Below, piece after piece: positions 8,807-17,963 of a stretch of DNA of 64,000 bases. This DNA is from an uncultured Christensenella sp. (GTDB taxonomy: Bacteria > Bacillota > Clostridia > Christensenellales > Borkfalkiaceae). Under the pieces are notes generated by a model that worked only from the letters and a program-made list of their open reading frames with translations, did not search any database and was not told where the DNA came from. The stretch spans positions 161,548 through 225,547 of the forward strand of contig CAJUHT010000001.1 of NCBI GenBank assembly GCA_910586035.1. The letters are read 5' to 3'. The position numbers and the translations under genes are program-made. How positions within the stretch are numbered: position 1 is the stretch's first letter; each line of letters begins with the position of its first letter.

Positions 8807-9772
8807 TTAATTTGATTGTTCGTCCCTGTCGTCAATTTTCAATTGAACGGCGGTTTCGTTGGACACAGTTTCTTCTACCCTCAAACTTTCTTCTTCAAAC
8901 GGATTTACGTGCACGGTAACGTGCTTAACAAGCGGAAAGTTTTGTTCAATGCCGTCGTGAACGTATTCGGCAATGCCGTGCGCTTTGCTCAACGGAAGAT
9001 TTTCATTACAGGCTATTTCCAAAACCACGTAAATTCTGTTGCCGAACAGTCTGGTCATTAAACTGTCAACGCGTTTAACGCCGTCGCATTTTTCAACAAA
9101 TTTCCTTATCTCTCCCTCCGTCTTTTCGTCGCACGCCTTATCCGTCATCTTGTTTACAGCGTCTACAAATATGCTTATAGCCGCCTTTAAAATCAACACG
9201 CAGATAACAATCGCGGCAACGCTGTCTAGCACTGGCACGCCGCACATAGCGCCGACTATACCCACCAAACTGCCGATTGAAGAAAGAGCGTCGGAACGGT
9301 GATGCCAGGCGTCCGCCTTTAAAGCTCCCGAATTTGTCTTTTTGGCCGCCGCCCAAGTGTACCAGAACATAGCTTCCTTAACGACGATTGATGCGATAGC
9401 CGCAGATAATGCAAGATAATCGGGCAATGTCGCCGTCTTATAAGAGCCGTCTATAATATTGGTAATTCCACCGTAGCCTATTCCCGCACCGGTTGCAAAT
9501 AAAAGCCCCGCAAGGAGAATAGCCGCAACGCATTCATATCTTTCGTGCCCGAACTCGTGGTCCTTATCCGCCGCCTTTGCCGAAACTTTAATACCTATAA
9601 TTACTATTACGGTAGAAAGTACGTCCGACGCGGAATGAATTGCGTCCGAAATCATTGCAAGCGAATGCCCAAATATTCCGGCGACAAATTTAAATACGGT
9701 GAGAAGTGCGTTGATTATAATTGTTACAATCGACGTCCTCACCGCTATTTTTTCTATTTCTTTTCCGTCCAT
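8807..9772 (-). CDS. Cation diffusion facilitator family metal efflux protein
   Basis: A 321-residue protein with about six transmembrane segments and a cytoplasmic C-terminal ferredoxin-like domain, the standard layout of CDF transporters. The metal-site motifs are visible: SDAIHSASD in helix 2, GHERYE after DKDHEF, and HHRSDALSS in helix 5. The C-terminal domain contains VHVNPFE near residue 290. CDF proteins export Zn2+, Co2+, Fe2+ or Mn2+ by proton antiport; the metal cannot be read from the sequence with confidence. It stands alone, with no obvious metalloregulator next to it. About 150 bp of AT-rich DNA separates it from the frameshifted gene downstream. Confidence 0.92.
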   Translation of the reverse strand: MDGKEIEKIAVRTSIVTIIINALLTVFKFVAGIFGHSLAMISDAIHSASDVLSTVIVIIGIKVSAKAADKDHEFGHERYECVAAILLAGLLFATGAGIGYGGITNIIDGSYKTATLPDYLALSAAIASIVVKEAMFWYTWAAAKKTNSGALKADAWHHRSDALSSIGSLVGIVGAMCGVPVLDSVAAIVICVLILKAAISIFVDAVNKMTDKACDEKTEGEIRKFVEKCDGVKRVDSLMTRLFGNRIYVVLEIACNENLPLSKAHGIAEYVHDGIEQNFPLVKHVTVHVNPFEEESLRVEETVSNETAVQLKIDDRDEQSN

Positions 9773-9868
9773 ATTTAACCTTAAATTTTTGCTATATTAC
9801 TTGAAAATGAATTGACAATAACAAATAATTAAAATATAATATTCAAGTAAATAAATTTTGTTGAATTT

Positions 9869-9944
<76 letters not shown>

Positions 9945-9948
9945 AAGA

Positions 9949-9975
9949 AAACCACCCAATGCGGTGGTTTTTTAT
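9949..9975 (+). terminator. Terminator after tRNA-Thr
   Basis: AACCACC and GGTGGTT arms around CAATGC, followed by a T run, beginning 5 bp after the CCA end. Confidence 0.85.
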
Positions 9976-10023
9976 TTATATCAGTATGCCACTCTAAAAG
10001 ACAAATTCTCTTATATAATAACC

Positions 10024-10050
10024 TGCCCGCCGTAAAAATCGGCGGGCTTT
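10024..10050 (-). terminator. GC-rich inverted repeat, probable terminator of the 10071-10412 gene
   Basis: GCCCGCCG and CGGCGGGC arms separated by 7 nt, 20 bp after the stop of the minus-strand gene. The T tract on the minus side is weak, so the direction is not certain. Confidence 0.5.
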
Positions 10051-10070
10051 AAAGCAGTTTGATTTTCCAA

Positions 10071-10412
10071 TTATTTTTTTCTTGCCACGGCAATGCGGAT
10101 TTTTTTAACGGTAGTTATTCCGCCTGCTTCCGCAATAGCTTCTTCGGGCACCTCGTCGGGTATATCTTCCATATGTACCTGCAAACCCTCTTTAATCTTC
10201 ATTCTTACGTACGCGACCGCGCAGGGTTTTTCAACAGTATTGTCGCAATACTTGCAAAAAGGCGCGTATTTACCGCATAAATCGCCCCTGAGTTTTTGGC
10301 TGTTTAAAAACTTATCGTTATCGATTACCTGCTGAATTTCGGCAAGATTTTCCGCCGTCAACACGTTGGGAAGATGCTTTAACAATTCCAAAGGTGCCTT
10401 TTCGTTCCACAT
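10071..10412 (-). CDS. Small cysteine-containing protein of unknown function
   Basis: A 113-residue soluble protein that I do not recognise. Its centre holds a cluster of four cysteines in CGKYAPFCKYCDN and EKPCAV (C-x6-C-x2-C-x7-C), suggestive of a metal-binding or Fe-S-type site but not diagnostic. The C-terminal third is acidic (MEDIPDEVPEEAIAEAGG) and then basic (KKIRIAVARKK). It lies between tRNA-Thr and the fruK-like gene, apparently as its own unit with AAGGCGG upstream. No function is proposed. Confidence 0.7.
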   Translation of the reverse strand: MWNEKAPLELLKHLPNVLTAENLAEIQQVIDNDKFLNSQKLRGDLCGKYAPFCKYCDNTVEKPCAVAYVRMKIKEGLQVHMEDIPDEVPEEAIAEAGGITTVKKIRIAVARKK

Positions 10413-10480
10413 ATTTGTAGTACCGCCTTGTTTATATACTTATATTATAAATTCTGTTTCGCCAAAAATCAAGCGTTAAA

Positions 10481-11404
10481 TTAAATTTCTTTAACCGTAA
10501 CCGTCTGTAAAATCTCTTCGTACTTTTCTTTTAAAAAGGATATACTGTCCGGAAGCGTTACCGAAGCCGTGCCCGCGGCAACGCCGCAACGCAATATTTC
10601 GGCAGAGTCCGCCCCTCCGCACAGCGCCTTAGTTGCGGCGGCAACCATAGCGTCGCCCGCGCCGGCGGTAGAATTCATAGCCACGTTCATTGATGTACAG
10701 TAAAGTTTAACCGCCCCGTCGCACATAACGGCGCCCTGCTTACCAAGAGAAAGTAAAACACGTTTTGCCCCTTTTTTTATCAACGCGTCGCAAGCCCTGA
10801 CCATACTGTCCTTGTCGGTTATCTTCATACTCAACGCACGCGAAAGTTCGGTAAGGTTGGGTTTTATTAAATCAACGCCGCAATCGAGCAGTTTATTTAA
10901 TCGCCCGCCGTCGGTGTCGACTATTTTTAAAACGTTTGAGGGTACGGCAGACAGTATATCGTACATATAATTTGCAGGCAATCCTTCGGGAACGTCGCCA
11001 GACAGCACAACGGCACTGCAATTCTTAGATAAATCTGCGACAGTTTCAACAAGTTTTTTAGCGTTACCTTCCTCAATTGGAGTAGCTTCGTCTACGACCT
11101 CGGTAAGCATAGAGCGCCTGTCAATAAATTTATAGACTTCTCTCACCCGTCCCTTATTCCAGACGAATTTATATGTAACGCCCTCTTTATGCATCTCCTG
11201 CTCGAACATTCTGCCGTTCTCTTCGAACATAAAGCCGCTTGCAACGGCGTGCGCCCCCAATCTCGAAAGCCCCGCGGCAACGTTCATTGCCTTGCCCGTA
11301 AAAAACGTGCGCCTGTTTATAGCTGTGTTTACTCTGCCCACGGCAAGAGTTTCAACCTCTATATTAGTTTCCAAACAGGGACATAAATTAACGCATAAAA
11401 TCAT
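10481..11404 (-). CDS. fruK: 1-phosphofructokinase / tagatose-6-phosphate kinase family sugar kinase
   Basis: A 307-residue PfkB-family kinase. It has the N-terminal substrate-side glycine motif FTGKAMNVAAGLSRLGA (about residues 35-51) and the C-terminal PfkB signature STAGAGDAMVAA near residue 245, with the catalytic aspartate in GAGDA. The variants of these motifs fit the FruK/LacC branch, which phosphorylates fructose-1-phosphate or tagatose-6-phosphate to the bisphosphate. No PTS gene is adjacent, so the exact sugar cannot be settled here. It follows pfkA but is separated from it by a terminator hairpin, so expression is probably partly independent. Confidence 0.85.
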   Translation of the reverse strand: MILCVNLCPCLETNIEVETLAVGRVNTAINRRTFFTGKAMNVAAGLSRLGAHAVASGFMFEENGRMFEQEMHKEGVTYKFVWNKGRVREVYKFIDRRSMLTEVVDEATPIEEGNAKKLVETVADLSKNCSAVVLSGDVPEGLPANYMYDILSAVPSNVLKIVDTDGGRLNKLLDCGVDLIKPNLTELSRALSMKITDKDSMVRACDALIKKGAKRVLLSLGKQGAVMCDGAVKLYCTSMNVAMNSTAGAGDAMVAAATKALCGGADSAEILRCGVAAGTASVTLPDSISFLKEKYEEILQTVTVKEI

Positions 11405-11445
11405 TATTTTGCATTTACCCGACTTAATTAAAATTTGATTTTCAT

Positions 11446-11473
11446 AAAAAAACCGCTTTACTAAGCGGTTTTT
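11446..11473 (-). terminator. Terminator of pfkA
   Basis: On the minus strand AACCGCTT, a short loop and AAGCGGTT are followed by a run of T residues, 8 bp after the pfkA stop codon. Confidence 0.85.
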
Positions 11474-11480
11474 ACTTAAA

Positions 11481-12443
11481 TTACATTGAAATCATTTGCA
11501 GAGTTTCGTAAAGTTCGTAATTAAACTTCTTTTTCATACTTACGGCTTCGATTATATCCATATCGATTATTTCGTTTTTGCGGATACCGACAACTCGGTT
11601 GCCAATGCCGTCTTTAAGCAATCTTACAGCCTTATTGCCGAATTGAGCCGCCAACATTCTGTCCGCCATAGTAGGCGAACCGCCGCGCTGTATATGACCG
11701 ATAGTCGTAGGACGCACGGAATAAGTCGTAACCGATTGAAGCTGTTTTGCAAATTCGTCCGCAGTACATACTCCTTCGGCAACTACAACTATGTTGGAAT
11801 GCTTGCCGTTCGCCCTCGAACGGTTAATTCTCATAACAATGTCGTCCAAATCGAATACGACTTCGGGCACAACTATTATTTCCGCTCCGCTGGCAATTCC
11901 GGCAAATAAAGCTATGTCGCCGCAACGCCTGCCCATAACCTCCACAACGGAAATTCTCTCGTGCGAGGTCATAGTGTCGCGCAGTTTATTTATAACGTCG
12001 ATACAGGTATTCACCGCCGTATCGAATCCGAGCGTGTAATCAGTGTATTCAAGGTCGTTATCGATTGTGCCGGGAATACCTATGGTAGGAATACCGTATT
12101 CTTCGGAAAGGCACTTAGCGCCCCTGAAAGAGCCGTCGCCGCCAATAACGACCAACCCCTCTATATTTCTTGCTTCCAGCGTTTTAACCGCCCTTTTCTG
12201 CCCCTCTTTGGTAAGCATTTCAAGGCATCTCGCCGTCCTCAATTTGGTGCCGCCGCGCTGAACGATATCGGAAACGGAACGCATTTCCATAGGTATCATA
12301 TCATCGTCGATAAGCCCCTGATAGCCGCGCTCTATTCCGTAAACTTCCATTCCGTAATACAGCGCCGTTCTGACAACGGCCCTGATGCAGGCATTCATTC
12401 CGGGAGCATCGCCGCCGCTCGTAAGCAAACCAATTCTTTTCAT
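11481..12443 (-). CDS. pfkA: ATP-dependent 6-phosphofructokinase
   Basis: A 320-residue PfkA, the normal length. It begins MKRIGLLTSGGDAPGMNACI, containing the ATP-binding GGDAPGMN. Other conserved sites are IGGDGSFRGA, the catalytic GTIDNDLEYTD (which fits an ATP enzyme with DxxTxGFDTA following), MGRRCGD and the C-terminal HIQRGGSPTMADR. It converts fructose-6-phosphate to fructose-1,6-bisphosphate, the committed step of glycolysis; gap and fba for later steps lie at 58691-60809. Start at 12443 has CGGAGG about 7 nt upstream. A consensus-like promoter lies about 100 bp upstream, after dnaE is already past, so pfkA has its own transcript. Confidence 0.97.
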   Translation of the reverse strand: MKRIGLLTSGGDAPGMNACIRAVVRTALYYGMEVYGIERGYQGLIDDDMIPMEMRSVSDIVQRGGTKLRTARCLEMLTKEGQKRAVKTLEARNIEGLVVIGGDGSFRGAKCLSEEYGIPTIGIPGTIDNDLEYTDYTLGFDTAVNTCIDVINKLRDTMTSHERISVVEVMGRRCGDIALFAGIASGAEIIVVPEVVFDLDDIVMRINRSRANGKHSNIVVVAEGVCTADEFAKQLQSVTTYSVRPTTIGHIQRGGSPTMADRMLAAQFGNKAVRLLKDGIGNRVVGIRKNEIIDMDIIEAVSMKKKFNYELYETLQMISM

Positions 12444-12543
12444 TGAAGTTCCTCCGAAAAATTCCGCCGTAGTGCGGACGGTTTTATTACCGCCTGCCCC
12501 CTAATTCAACACTCGGCTTATCGCATCATCCATTCAATTTGAT

Positions 12544-12572
12544 ATTATAACAGATTATTAAATTAAATACAA
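12544..12572 (-). promoter_or_regulatory. Predicted sigma-A promoter of pfkA
   Basis: On the minus strand TTGTAT (12567-12572), a 17-bp spacer and TATAAT (12544-12549), roughly 95 bp before the pfkA start. The leader between contains a GC-rich stretch without a recognised riboswitch. Confidence 0.65.
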
Positions 12573-12599
12573 CCTTTTTATGCAAATAATTTAATTTCT

Positions 12600-15500
12600 T
12601 TATTCAACGTATTTTATGTCGCTTTCGTAAATAAACGAACACAACTCGGCAAGCAGTCCCCTGCAATAATTTACCCCGTGCGACAACTTATACTTTTGAT
12701 TGCCGCGCACCAACGCGCACGCCGTTTCACCCTCGTAATTGGATAGCATAGCCACAAGCTCGTTGAAAGCTTCCTCTTCAAGGTTGGTTGCGTTGAGCCA
12801 AAGTATCGCCCTGTGTTTGGGCTTTACCGCGCCGCCACCCTTTTTATCATATGCGGCAACGTCAAATTCGCTTATGTCGTCTAAAATTATCGTAGGTTCG
12901 TTTTCCTTAGAAAGGTCTATTTTTCCGCGTATTTTAACTATTTTATCGTTAGCCAAAACCGCCTTTACCCTCTCGTAAATTGCGGGGAAAGCCACGCACT
13001 CAATCGAGCCGTAAATATCTTCCACGGTGATAAATGCCATAGAGGCGCCCGAGCTGCGCGTTGTGGTACGGCGCATAGCGGAGATAATTCCGCCCATATT
13101 AACCGAAAGTCCGTCGCTTATTCTGTTATACGTCCTGTTGCCGTCCTCGTCCTCCATAAAGTCGGAAAGGTAAGAACAGTTAAAAGAACAATCGTTAAAC
13201 GCCGACATATATCTTTCGAACGGGTGCCCGCTTACGTACACGCCGAGAACAAGCTTTTCCTTTGAAAGTTTGTCCATTAGGTCGAATTCAGGTATGTTCG
13301 GATACTTAACGTCGAGTTTCTCCTCTTCGATAATTTCCCCGAACAGACTAATCTGCGCGCTGCTCTTCTGCTTGTTGATTGCCGCCGCCCTTGTATACAG
13401 CTCGTCGTACACAGCGTATAATTGCGACCGAGGCACGCCCATCTCGTCAAACGCCCCCGCAAGAATAAGCCCCTCAATTATTCTCTTATTTACTATTCCC
13501 GCACAGCGCATCAAAAAGTCGGGGAAGTCGGCAAAAGGACCGTTTTCCGTCCTCTCCTTTATAACGCCGTCTATTGCCGCCTGCCCCGAGCCTTTAAGCG
13601 CCGAAAGCCCGAACAAGATGCCGTCGTTTTCAACGGAAAATACCGTTTTGGACTTGTTAATGTTGGGCGGAAAAACTTTCATTCCCTTATCTTTGAGATA
13701 AATTATATATTTTGTAATTTCGTCTATCTTGTTAATGCGGTTGTTTAACAGCGCGCAAATAAACTCTTTGCAGTAATATCTTTTCAGCCAAGCCGTCTGA
13801 TATGCAAGCGTTGCGTAAGCCGCCGCGTGCGACTTGTTGAAAGCGTAAGAGGCAAAGCCCTCCATATCGGCGAATATCTTTTCGGCGGTCTTCGCCGAAA
13901 TTCCGTTAGCCACGCACCCGACTATTTTAGAGCCGTTTGTATCGCTTACGCCGCCGTTGATAAACTTCTCCTTCTGCGCCATAAGCGTCTTTTTATCTTT
14001 CTTGCCCATAGCCCTGCGCACAAGGTCGGCTTCGCCGAGCGAGAAACCGGCAAGCTCCTGGAAAATCTGCATAACCTGTTCCTGATAAACGGGTATGCCG
14101 TAAGTTACTTTCAGCAGTTTTTCTTCCTGCGGGCAGTCGTATTCAATGGGGGCTTCGCCGTGCTTGCGCTTACAGAAATCGTCTATAAACCTCATAGGAC
14201 CGGGACGGTAAAGCGATACGCCTGCAATTAGGTCTTCCAAGGAGTCGGGTTTAAGCTGTTTCATAAACCTCTTCATACCGCCGGCTTCGAGCTGGAACAC
14301 TCCGTCAGTATCACCCTCGGAAACCAATGCGTAAGCGCCCGCATCCTCGTATCCTATCTTGTTAAAATCGACCTCGAAACCGGTATCCTCTTTAATATAA
14401 TCGACGCACTTCTTTATGTCGGTAAGTGTAACAAGCGCAAGGAAGTCCATTTTAAGCATACCGAGCGCTTCTATTTCCTTGGCGACAAACTGCGTGGTTA
14501 TGTCCTCGCCGTTTCTCGAAAGCGGAACGTTGTCGGCAATGCGCTTTCGGCAGATAACGACGCCCGCGGCGTGCATACCCGTCTGCCTCGGCATACCCTC
14601 AATTTGCAGAGCCATATCTATTACGCGGCGCAGGGTCTGGTCCTCTTCGTACATTGCACAGAACTCGGCGTTTCTCGCAACTTTCAATTCTGAAAGCTTA
14701 CCCTCCAACTGCTGGCGCTTGTCGGGGTCGGTTTCGTCGCGCAGTTTTTTCTCCGCCTTTTCTATATTGCGCCCGAGCAAATCGCTTATGGAAGTTTTGC
14801 CGTCCATTATCTTGGTGAGCCTGTCCGTTTCGGAATACGGAACGCGCATAACCCTGCCAACGTCTTTAATGGAGTTTTTTGCCGCCATTGTGCCGAACGT
14901 TACAATCTGACATACGTTTTCTGGGTTATACTTCTGCCTTACGTATTCAATAGTTTCCTCTCTTCTGTCCGTGCAGAAATCTATGTCGAAGTCTGGCATC
15001 GATACGCGGTCGGGGTTGAGAAAACGCTCGAACAGCAAGTCGTACTGCAACGGCTCCACGTCGGTTATGCCTATGGAGTACGCGACAATAGAGCTTACGC
15101 CCGAACCGCGCCCCGGACCTACGGGTATGCCGTTTTCCTTAGACCAATTTATAAAGTCCCATACTATTAAATAGTATTCGGCGTAGCCCATTCGGCAGAT
15201 TACGTCCAACTCGTAGTCCGCGCGCGAACGCTCGCGTTCAGTTACCGTGCCGTAACGCTTTTCAAGACCCTGCGCGGTTAAACTCCTTAAATAATCTTCG
15301 GGAGTCGAGCCGTCGGGCGGATTGTACCCCGGAATGAGCGTCATATCCCTTATGGGATACCCCTTTTTATCCAGATTGAACGCAGGCTCCGTAACCTTAT
15401 CGGCTATAACCCGCGTATTTTCTATGGCTTTTGGCAGGGAAGGAAACAGCGCCTTCATCTCCTCGGCGGATTTGAAGTAAAATTCACGCGAATCGAACTT

Positions 15501-16193
15501 CATACGCTTGGGGTCGTCGAGCGTCTTTTTCATCTGTATGCACATAAGCACGTCCTGCATATCGGAGTCCTGCTTAGTCAGATAATGCACGTCGTTGGTG
15601 GCGACAAGCTCCACCCCTATATCTTCCGCAAGTTTTACAAGCAGAGGCAAAACGCGCCTTTCGTCGGCAATGCCGTGGTCCTGTATCTCGATATAAAAGT
15701 CGTCCTTAAAAACTTCCTTTAAATACAGAGCCATCTCCTTAGCGCCTTCGTAATCGCCCGCAAGCAAACGGCGAGGAATACCGCCCGCAAGGCAGGCGGA
15801 AAGACATATAACGCCCTCGGAATGTTCCTTTAAAACTTTATAATCTATTTTCGGCTTATAGTAAAACCCGTCGACAAACGCCATAGAGTCGAGCTGAACA
15901 AGATTTTTATACCCGGCCTTATTCTTTGCAAGCAAAATAAGATGTTCGGCGGTATTTTCGCTCTTGTTGTGCATATCGCGCGTCATATAAAATTCACACC
16001 CGATTATGTATTTCAAGCCGGCAACCGCGGCTTTTTCGGCAAAATGCAACGTACCGTACATATTTCCGTGGTCGGTCATACATACGGTATCTATGCCGTT
16101 GGACTTGCAATAATCTATAAGATTGTCAATCTTACAGGCGCCGTCCAACAGTGAATATTCGGTGTGAAGGTGCAAATGAACGAATTCTGCCAT
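12600..16193 (-). CDS. dnaE: DNA polymerase III alpha subunit (DnaE)
   Basis: A 1197-residue C-family polymerase. The N-terminal PHP domain begins with FVHLHLHTEYSLLDGA. The polymerase active site is seen in PDFDIDF near residue 400 (two catalytic aspartates) and the third aspartate in KMDFLALVTL near residue 580. GPGRGSG lies before them, and helix-hairpin-helix and OB regions follow after residue 900. There is no internal exonuclease insertion, so it is the DnaE type and not PolC. It is the replicative or lagging-strand polymerase subunit. It follows whiA by 28 bp, an order common in Clostridia. Confidence 0.97.
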   Translation of the reverse strand: MAEFVHLHLHTEYSLLDGACKIDNLIDYCKSNGIDTVCMTDHGNMYGTLHFAEKAAVAGLKYIIGCEFYMTRDMHNKSENTAEHLILLAKNKAGYKNLVQLDSMAFVDGFYYKPKIDYKVLKEHSEGVICLSACLAGGIPRRLLAGDYEGAKEMALYLKEVFKDDFYIEIQDHGIADERRVLPLLVKLAEDIGVELVATNDVHYLTKQDSDMQDVLMCIQMKKTLDDPKRMKFDSREFYFKSAEEMKALFPSLPKAIENTRVIADKVTEPAFNLDKKGYPIRDMTLIPGYNPPDGSTPEDYLRSLTAQGLEKRYGTVTERERSRADYELDVICRMGYAEYYLIVWDFINWSKENGIPVGPGRGSGVSSIVAYSIGITDVEPLQYDLLFERFLNPDRVSMPDFDIDFCTDRREETIEYVRQKYNPENVCQIVTFGTMAAKNSIKDVGRVMRVPYSETDRLTKIMDGKTSISDLLGRNIEKAEKKLRDETDPDKRQQLEGKLSELKVARNAEFCAMYEEDQTLRRVIDMALQIEGMPRQTGMHAAGVVICRKRIADNVPLSRNGEDITTQFVAKEIEALGMLKMDFLALVTLTDIKKCVDYIKEDTGFEVDFNKIGYEDAGAYALVSEGDTDGVFQLEAGGMKRFMKQLKPDSLEDLIAGVSLYRPGPMRFIDDFCKRKHGEAPIEYDCPQEEKLLKVTYGIPVYQEQVMQIFQELAGFSLGEADLVRRAMGKKDKKTLMAQKEKFINGGVSDTNGSKIVGCVANGISAKTAEKIFADMEGFASYAFNKSHAAAYATLAYQTAWLKRYYCKEFICALLNNRINKIDEITKYIIYLKDKGMKVFPPNINKSKTVFSVENDGILFGLSALKGSGQAAIDGVIKERTENGPFADFPDFLMRCAGIVNKRIIEGLILAGAFDEMGVPRSQLYAVYDELYTRAAAINKQKSSAQISLFGEIIEEEKLDVKYPNIPEFDLMDKLSKEKLVLGVYVSGHPFERYMSAFNDCSFNCSYLSDFMEDEDGNRTYNRISDGLSVNMGGIISAMRRTTTRSSGASMAFITVEDIYGSIECVAFPAIYERVKAVLANDKIVKIRGKIDLSKENEPTIILDDISEFDVAAYDKKGGGAVKPKHRAILWLNATNLEEEAFNELVAMLSNYEGETACALVRGNQKYKLSHGVNYCRGLLAELCSFIYESDIKYVE

Positions 16194-16221
16194 TGTTTTA
16201 TCCTTAAAAGTAATAGTTCGC

Positions 16222-17172
16222 CTACGAAAGTTGCGCGGCGATGTCCGAAATCTTTCTCATTCTGTGATTTATACAGCTCTTGGAAATTTTCAGCCTGTCG
16301 GCAAGCTCCTGCATAGAAGCGTTGGGGTCGGCAAGTCGCGCCTCCGCCACTTCGAACAGGTTTTTATTCAAGCTTTGAAGCCCCTTGGTCTGCGATATTA
16401 TTTCAATCGCCTTAATCTGGGCTACCGAAGCGGTAACCGCTTTATCGATATTGGAAACGGAACAGTTGCTGACTCTGTTTTCGTTGTTGCTCCTGTCCTT
16501 TTGCTCCACAATGCGGTTTAGCTTTTCAAGACAATTGTCCGCCTGCATTATATGCAACAAATCGGAAATTACTTCCTTGCTCTTGATGTAGACGACCGCG
16601 CTTTCCTTTCTTGTTACAAGTTTGGCAAGCACTTCCGAATAACACAGCAAATCGCAGTAATCGCCCGCCGTTATCCTGTTTGAAAATATCACTTCAAAGT
16701 GGTAGCCCGTTCTGCTGTAAGTTTGCTCTTCGGGCAAAGTGCAACTGCCGCCGCCCAAAAACGCGCCCTTGATATACGCCGCCACGCAACAGTCGCTGTT
16801 TACAACGCTTTCTCTAATGCCGAAAATCAGCGATACGCCGTCAGGGCTTCGACTGATTATGCCAAGCCTCTCCAAAATTTCGGTAGTATTTTCACCTACG
16901 CACTCAAATTTAAGCTTGTCCTTGCCGCTCTTTACGTCGTACTCGGATTGGGAAGCCGTTAAAGAAACGCCGAAAACGCTTTCAGCCAGCCCGCAGATAA
17001 ATTGCGCGGTTCTCTCGTTTTCCGTTACGATTTCAAAGCCGTAATTGCCGTTTACGGATATAATACTACCGCTTGTGCGGATAAAAGCAGACAAAAAGGC
17101 AATGCGGCAACACTGTCTTTCCAGAGGTACGCGTATTATTTCGTTTTTCAATTCTTCCGTAAACGTGCTCAT
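16222..17172 (-). CDS. whiA: WhiA-like sporulation/cell-division regulator
   Basis: A 316-residue protein with the WhiA layout: an N-terminal degenerate LAGLIDADG-homing-endonuclease-like domain (RIAFLSAFIRTSGSI, then AYIKGAFLGGGSCTLPE) and a C-terminal helix-turn-helix, here SMQELADRLKISKSCINHRM near residue 290. The order HTH after the conserved NCSVSNIDKAVTAS segment is typical. WhiA binds DNA and affects cell division and, in Bacillus, nucleoid and Z-ring behaviour. It lies 14 bp after the PHP gene in a run with murB. RapZ and YvcK genes, which sit next to whiA in many Firmicutes, are absent here. Confidence 0.95.
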   Translation of the reverse strand: MSTFTEELKNEIIRVPLERQCCRIAFLSAFIRTSGSIISVNGNYGFEIVTENERTAQFICGLAESVFGVSLTASQSEYDVKSGKDKLKFECVGENTTEILERLGIISRSPDGVSLIFGIRESVVNSDCCVAAYIKGAFLGGGSCTLPEEQTYSRTGYHFEVIFSNRITAGDYCDLLCYSEVLAKLVTRKESAVVYIKSKEVISDLLHIMQADNCLEKLNRIVEQKDRSNNENRVSNCSVSNIDKAVTASVAQIKAIEIISQTKGLQSLNKNLFEVAEARLADPNASMQELADRLKISKSCINHRMRKISDIAAQLS

Positions 17173-17186
17173 AACTTAATTTGAAT

Positions 17187-17963
17187 TTACAGGTGCGCCC
17201 TTTTGTACTCGGCAAACCTGAACGTAGGCAGTCTGCCTTCTATGTTGTCGATTCGCTCCAAGGGCAGATTGCAGGCGGATAGCAGTTCTTCGGCTATCTT
17301 GGTATCCCCGACCCTGTCGGCGGAATGCGCGTCGGAATCGATTACAAACCTTGCTCCGACCGACGCCATTAGGTCAACTTCCTCAGGCGAAACGTGCCGC
17401 TTCTTTGTGTTTATCTCTATATAAGTGCCGTAATCTGCGCAAGCCTTGGCAACTTCCTTCAAATCGCAACAACATTTGTAATTTATATGGGTCAATATGT
17501 CGACGGGATTGTTTTTTACCGCGTTAATATACGCCTTTGTGGTATTGTCTATAACCTTTTGCGAAGGTTTTTTACCAAGCTTGTACGCCGAATAATTGCA
17601 AAACATTATATTATAGAAGTCTGAAAACTTCTTATATTTAAGCACCTCGTGCACGCCGAATAGAAAGATATCGAACTTGTCCAAATCGTCGGGGCGCATA
17701 TCAGTTTCCCCGTCGATTGAAATTAAATTACTCTCCATCCCCATCAGCACCTTAACGCCCGTAAGGCGCTCGGCTTCGCGTATTTCACTGCGCAAATCGC
17801 CGAGCCTTTTTCTCTTTAAGCCGAAAAGTAAATGATTAAAACCGTGGTCGGTAATTGCAATTTCTTTTAAATTGAGTTTTTTAGCCGCGGTTGCATTTTC
17901 CAAAACGGTATTTTTACCGTGAGAGTAGGGCGTATGGGTATGATAATCAGCCGTTAAATTCAT
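17187..17963 (-). CDS. PHP domain phosphoesterase
   Basis: A 258-residue PHP protein. Metal-binding motifs are ADYHTHTPYSHG at the N-terminus, ITDHGFNH near residue 40, MGMESN, ILTHINY near 160 and the late IDSDAHSADRVGD near 215. This is the YcdX/histidinol-phosphatase-like branch; the physiological substrate of the copies found beside murB and whiA is not established. Its ATG overlaps the murB stop codon (ATGA), so it is translationally coupled to murB. Confidence 0.9.
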   Translation of the reverse strand: MNLTADYHTHTPYSHGKNTVLENATAAKKLNLKEIAITDHGFNHLLFGLKRKRLGDLRSEIREAERLTGVKVLMGMESNLISIDGETDMRPDDLDKFDIFLFGVHEVLKYKKFSDFYNIMFCNYSAYKLGKKPSQKVIDNTTKAYINAVKNNPVDILTHINYKCCCDLKEVAKACADYGTYIEINTKKRHVSPEEVDLMASVGARFVIDSDAHSADRVGDTKIAEELLSACNLPLERIDNIEGRLPTFRFAEYKRAHL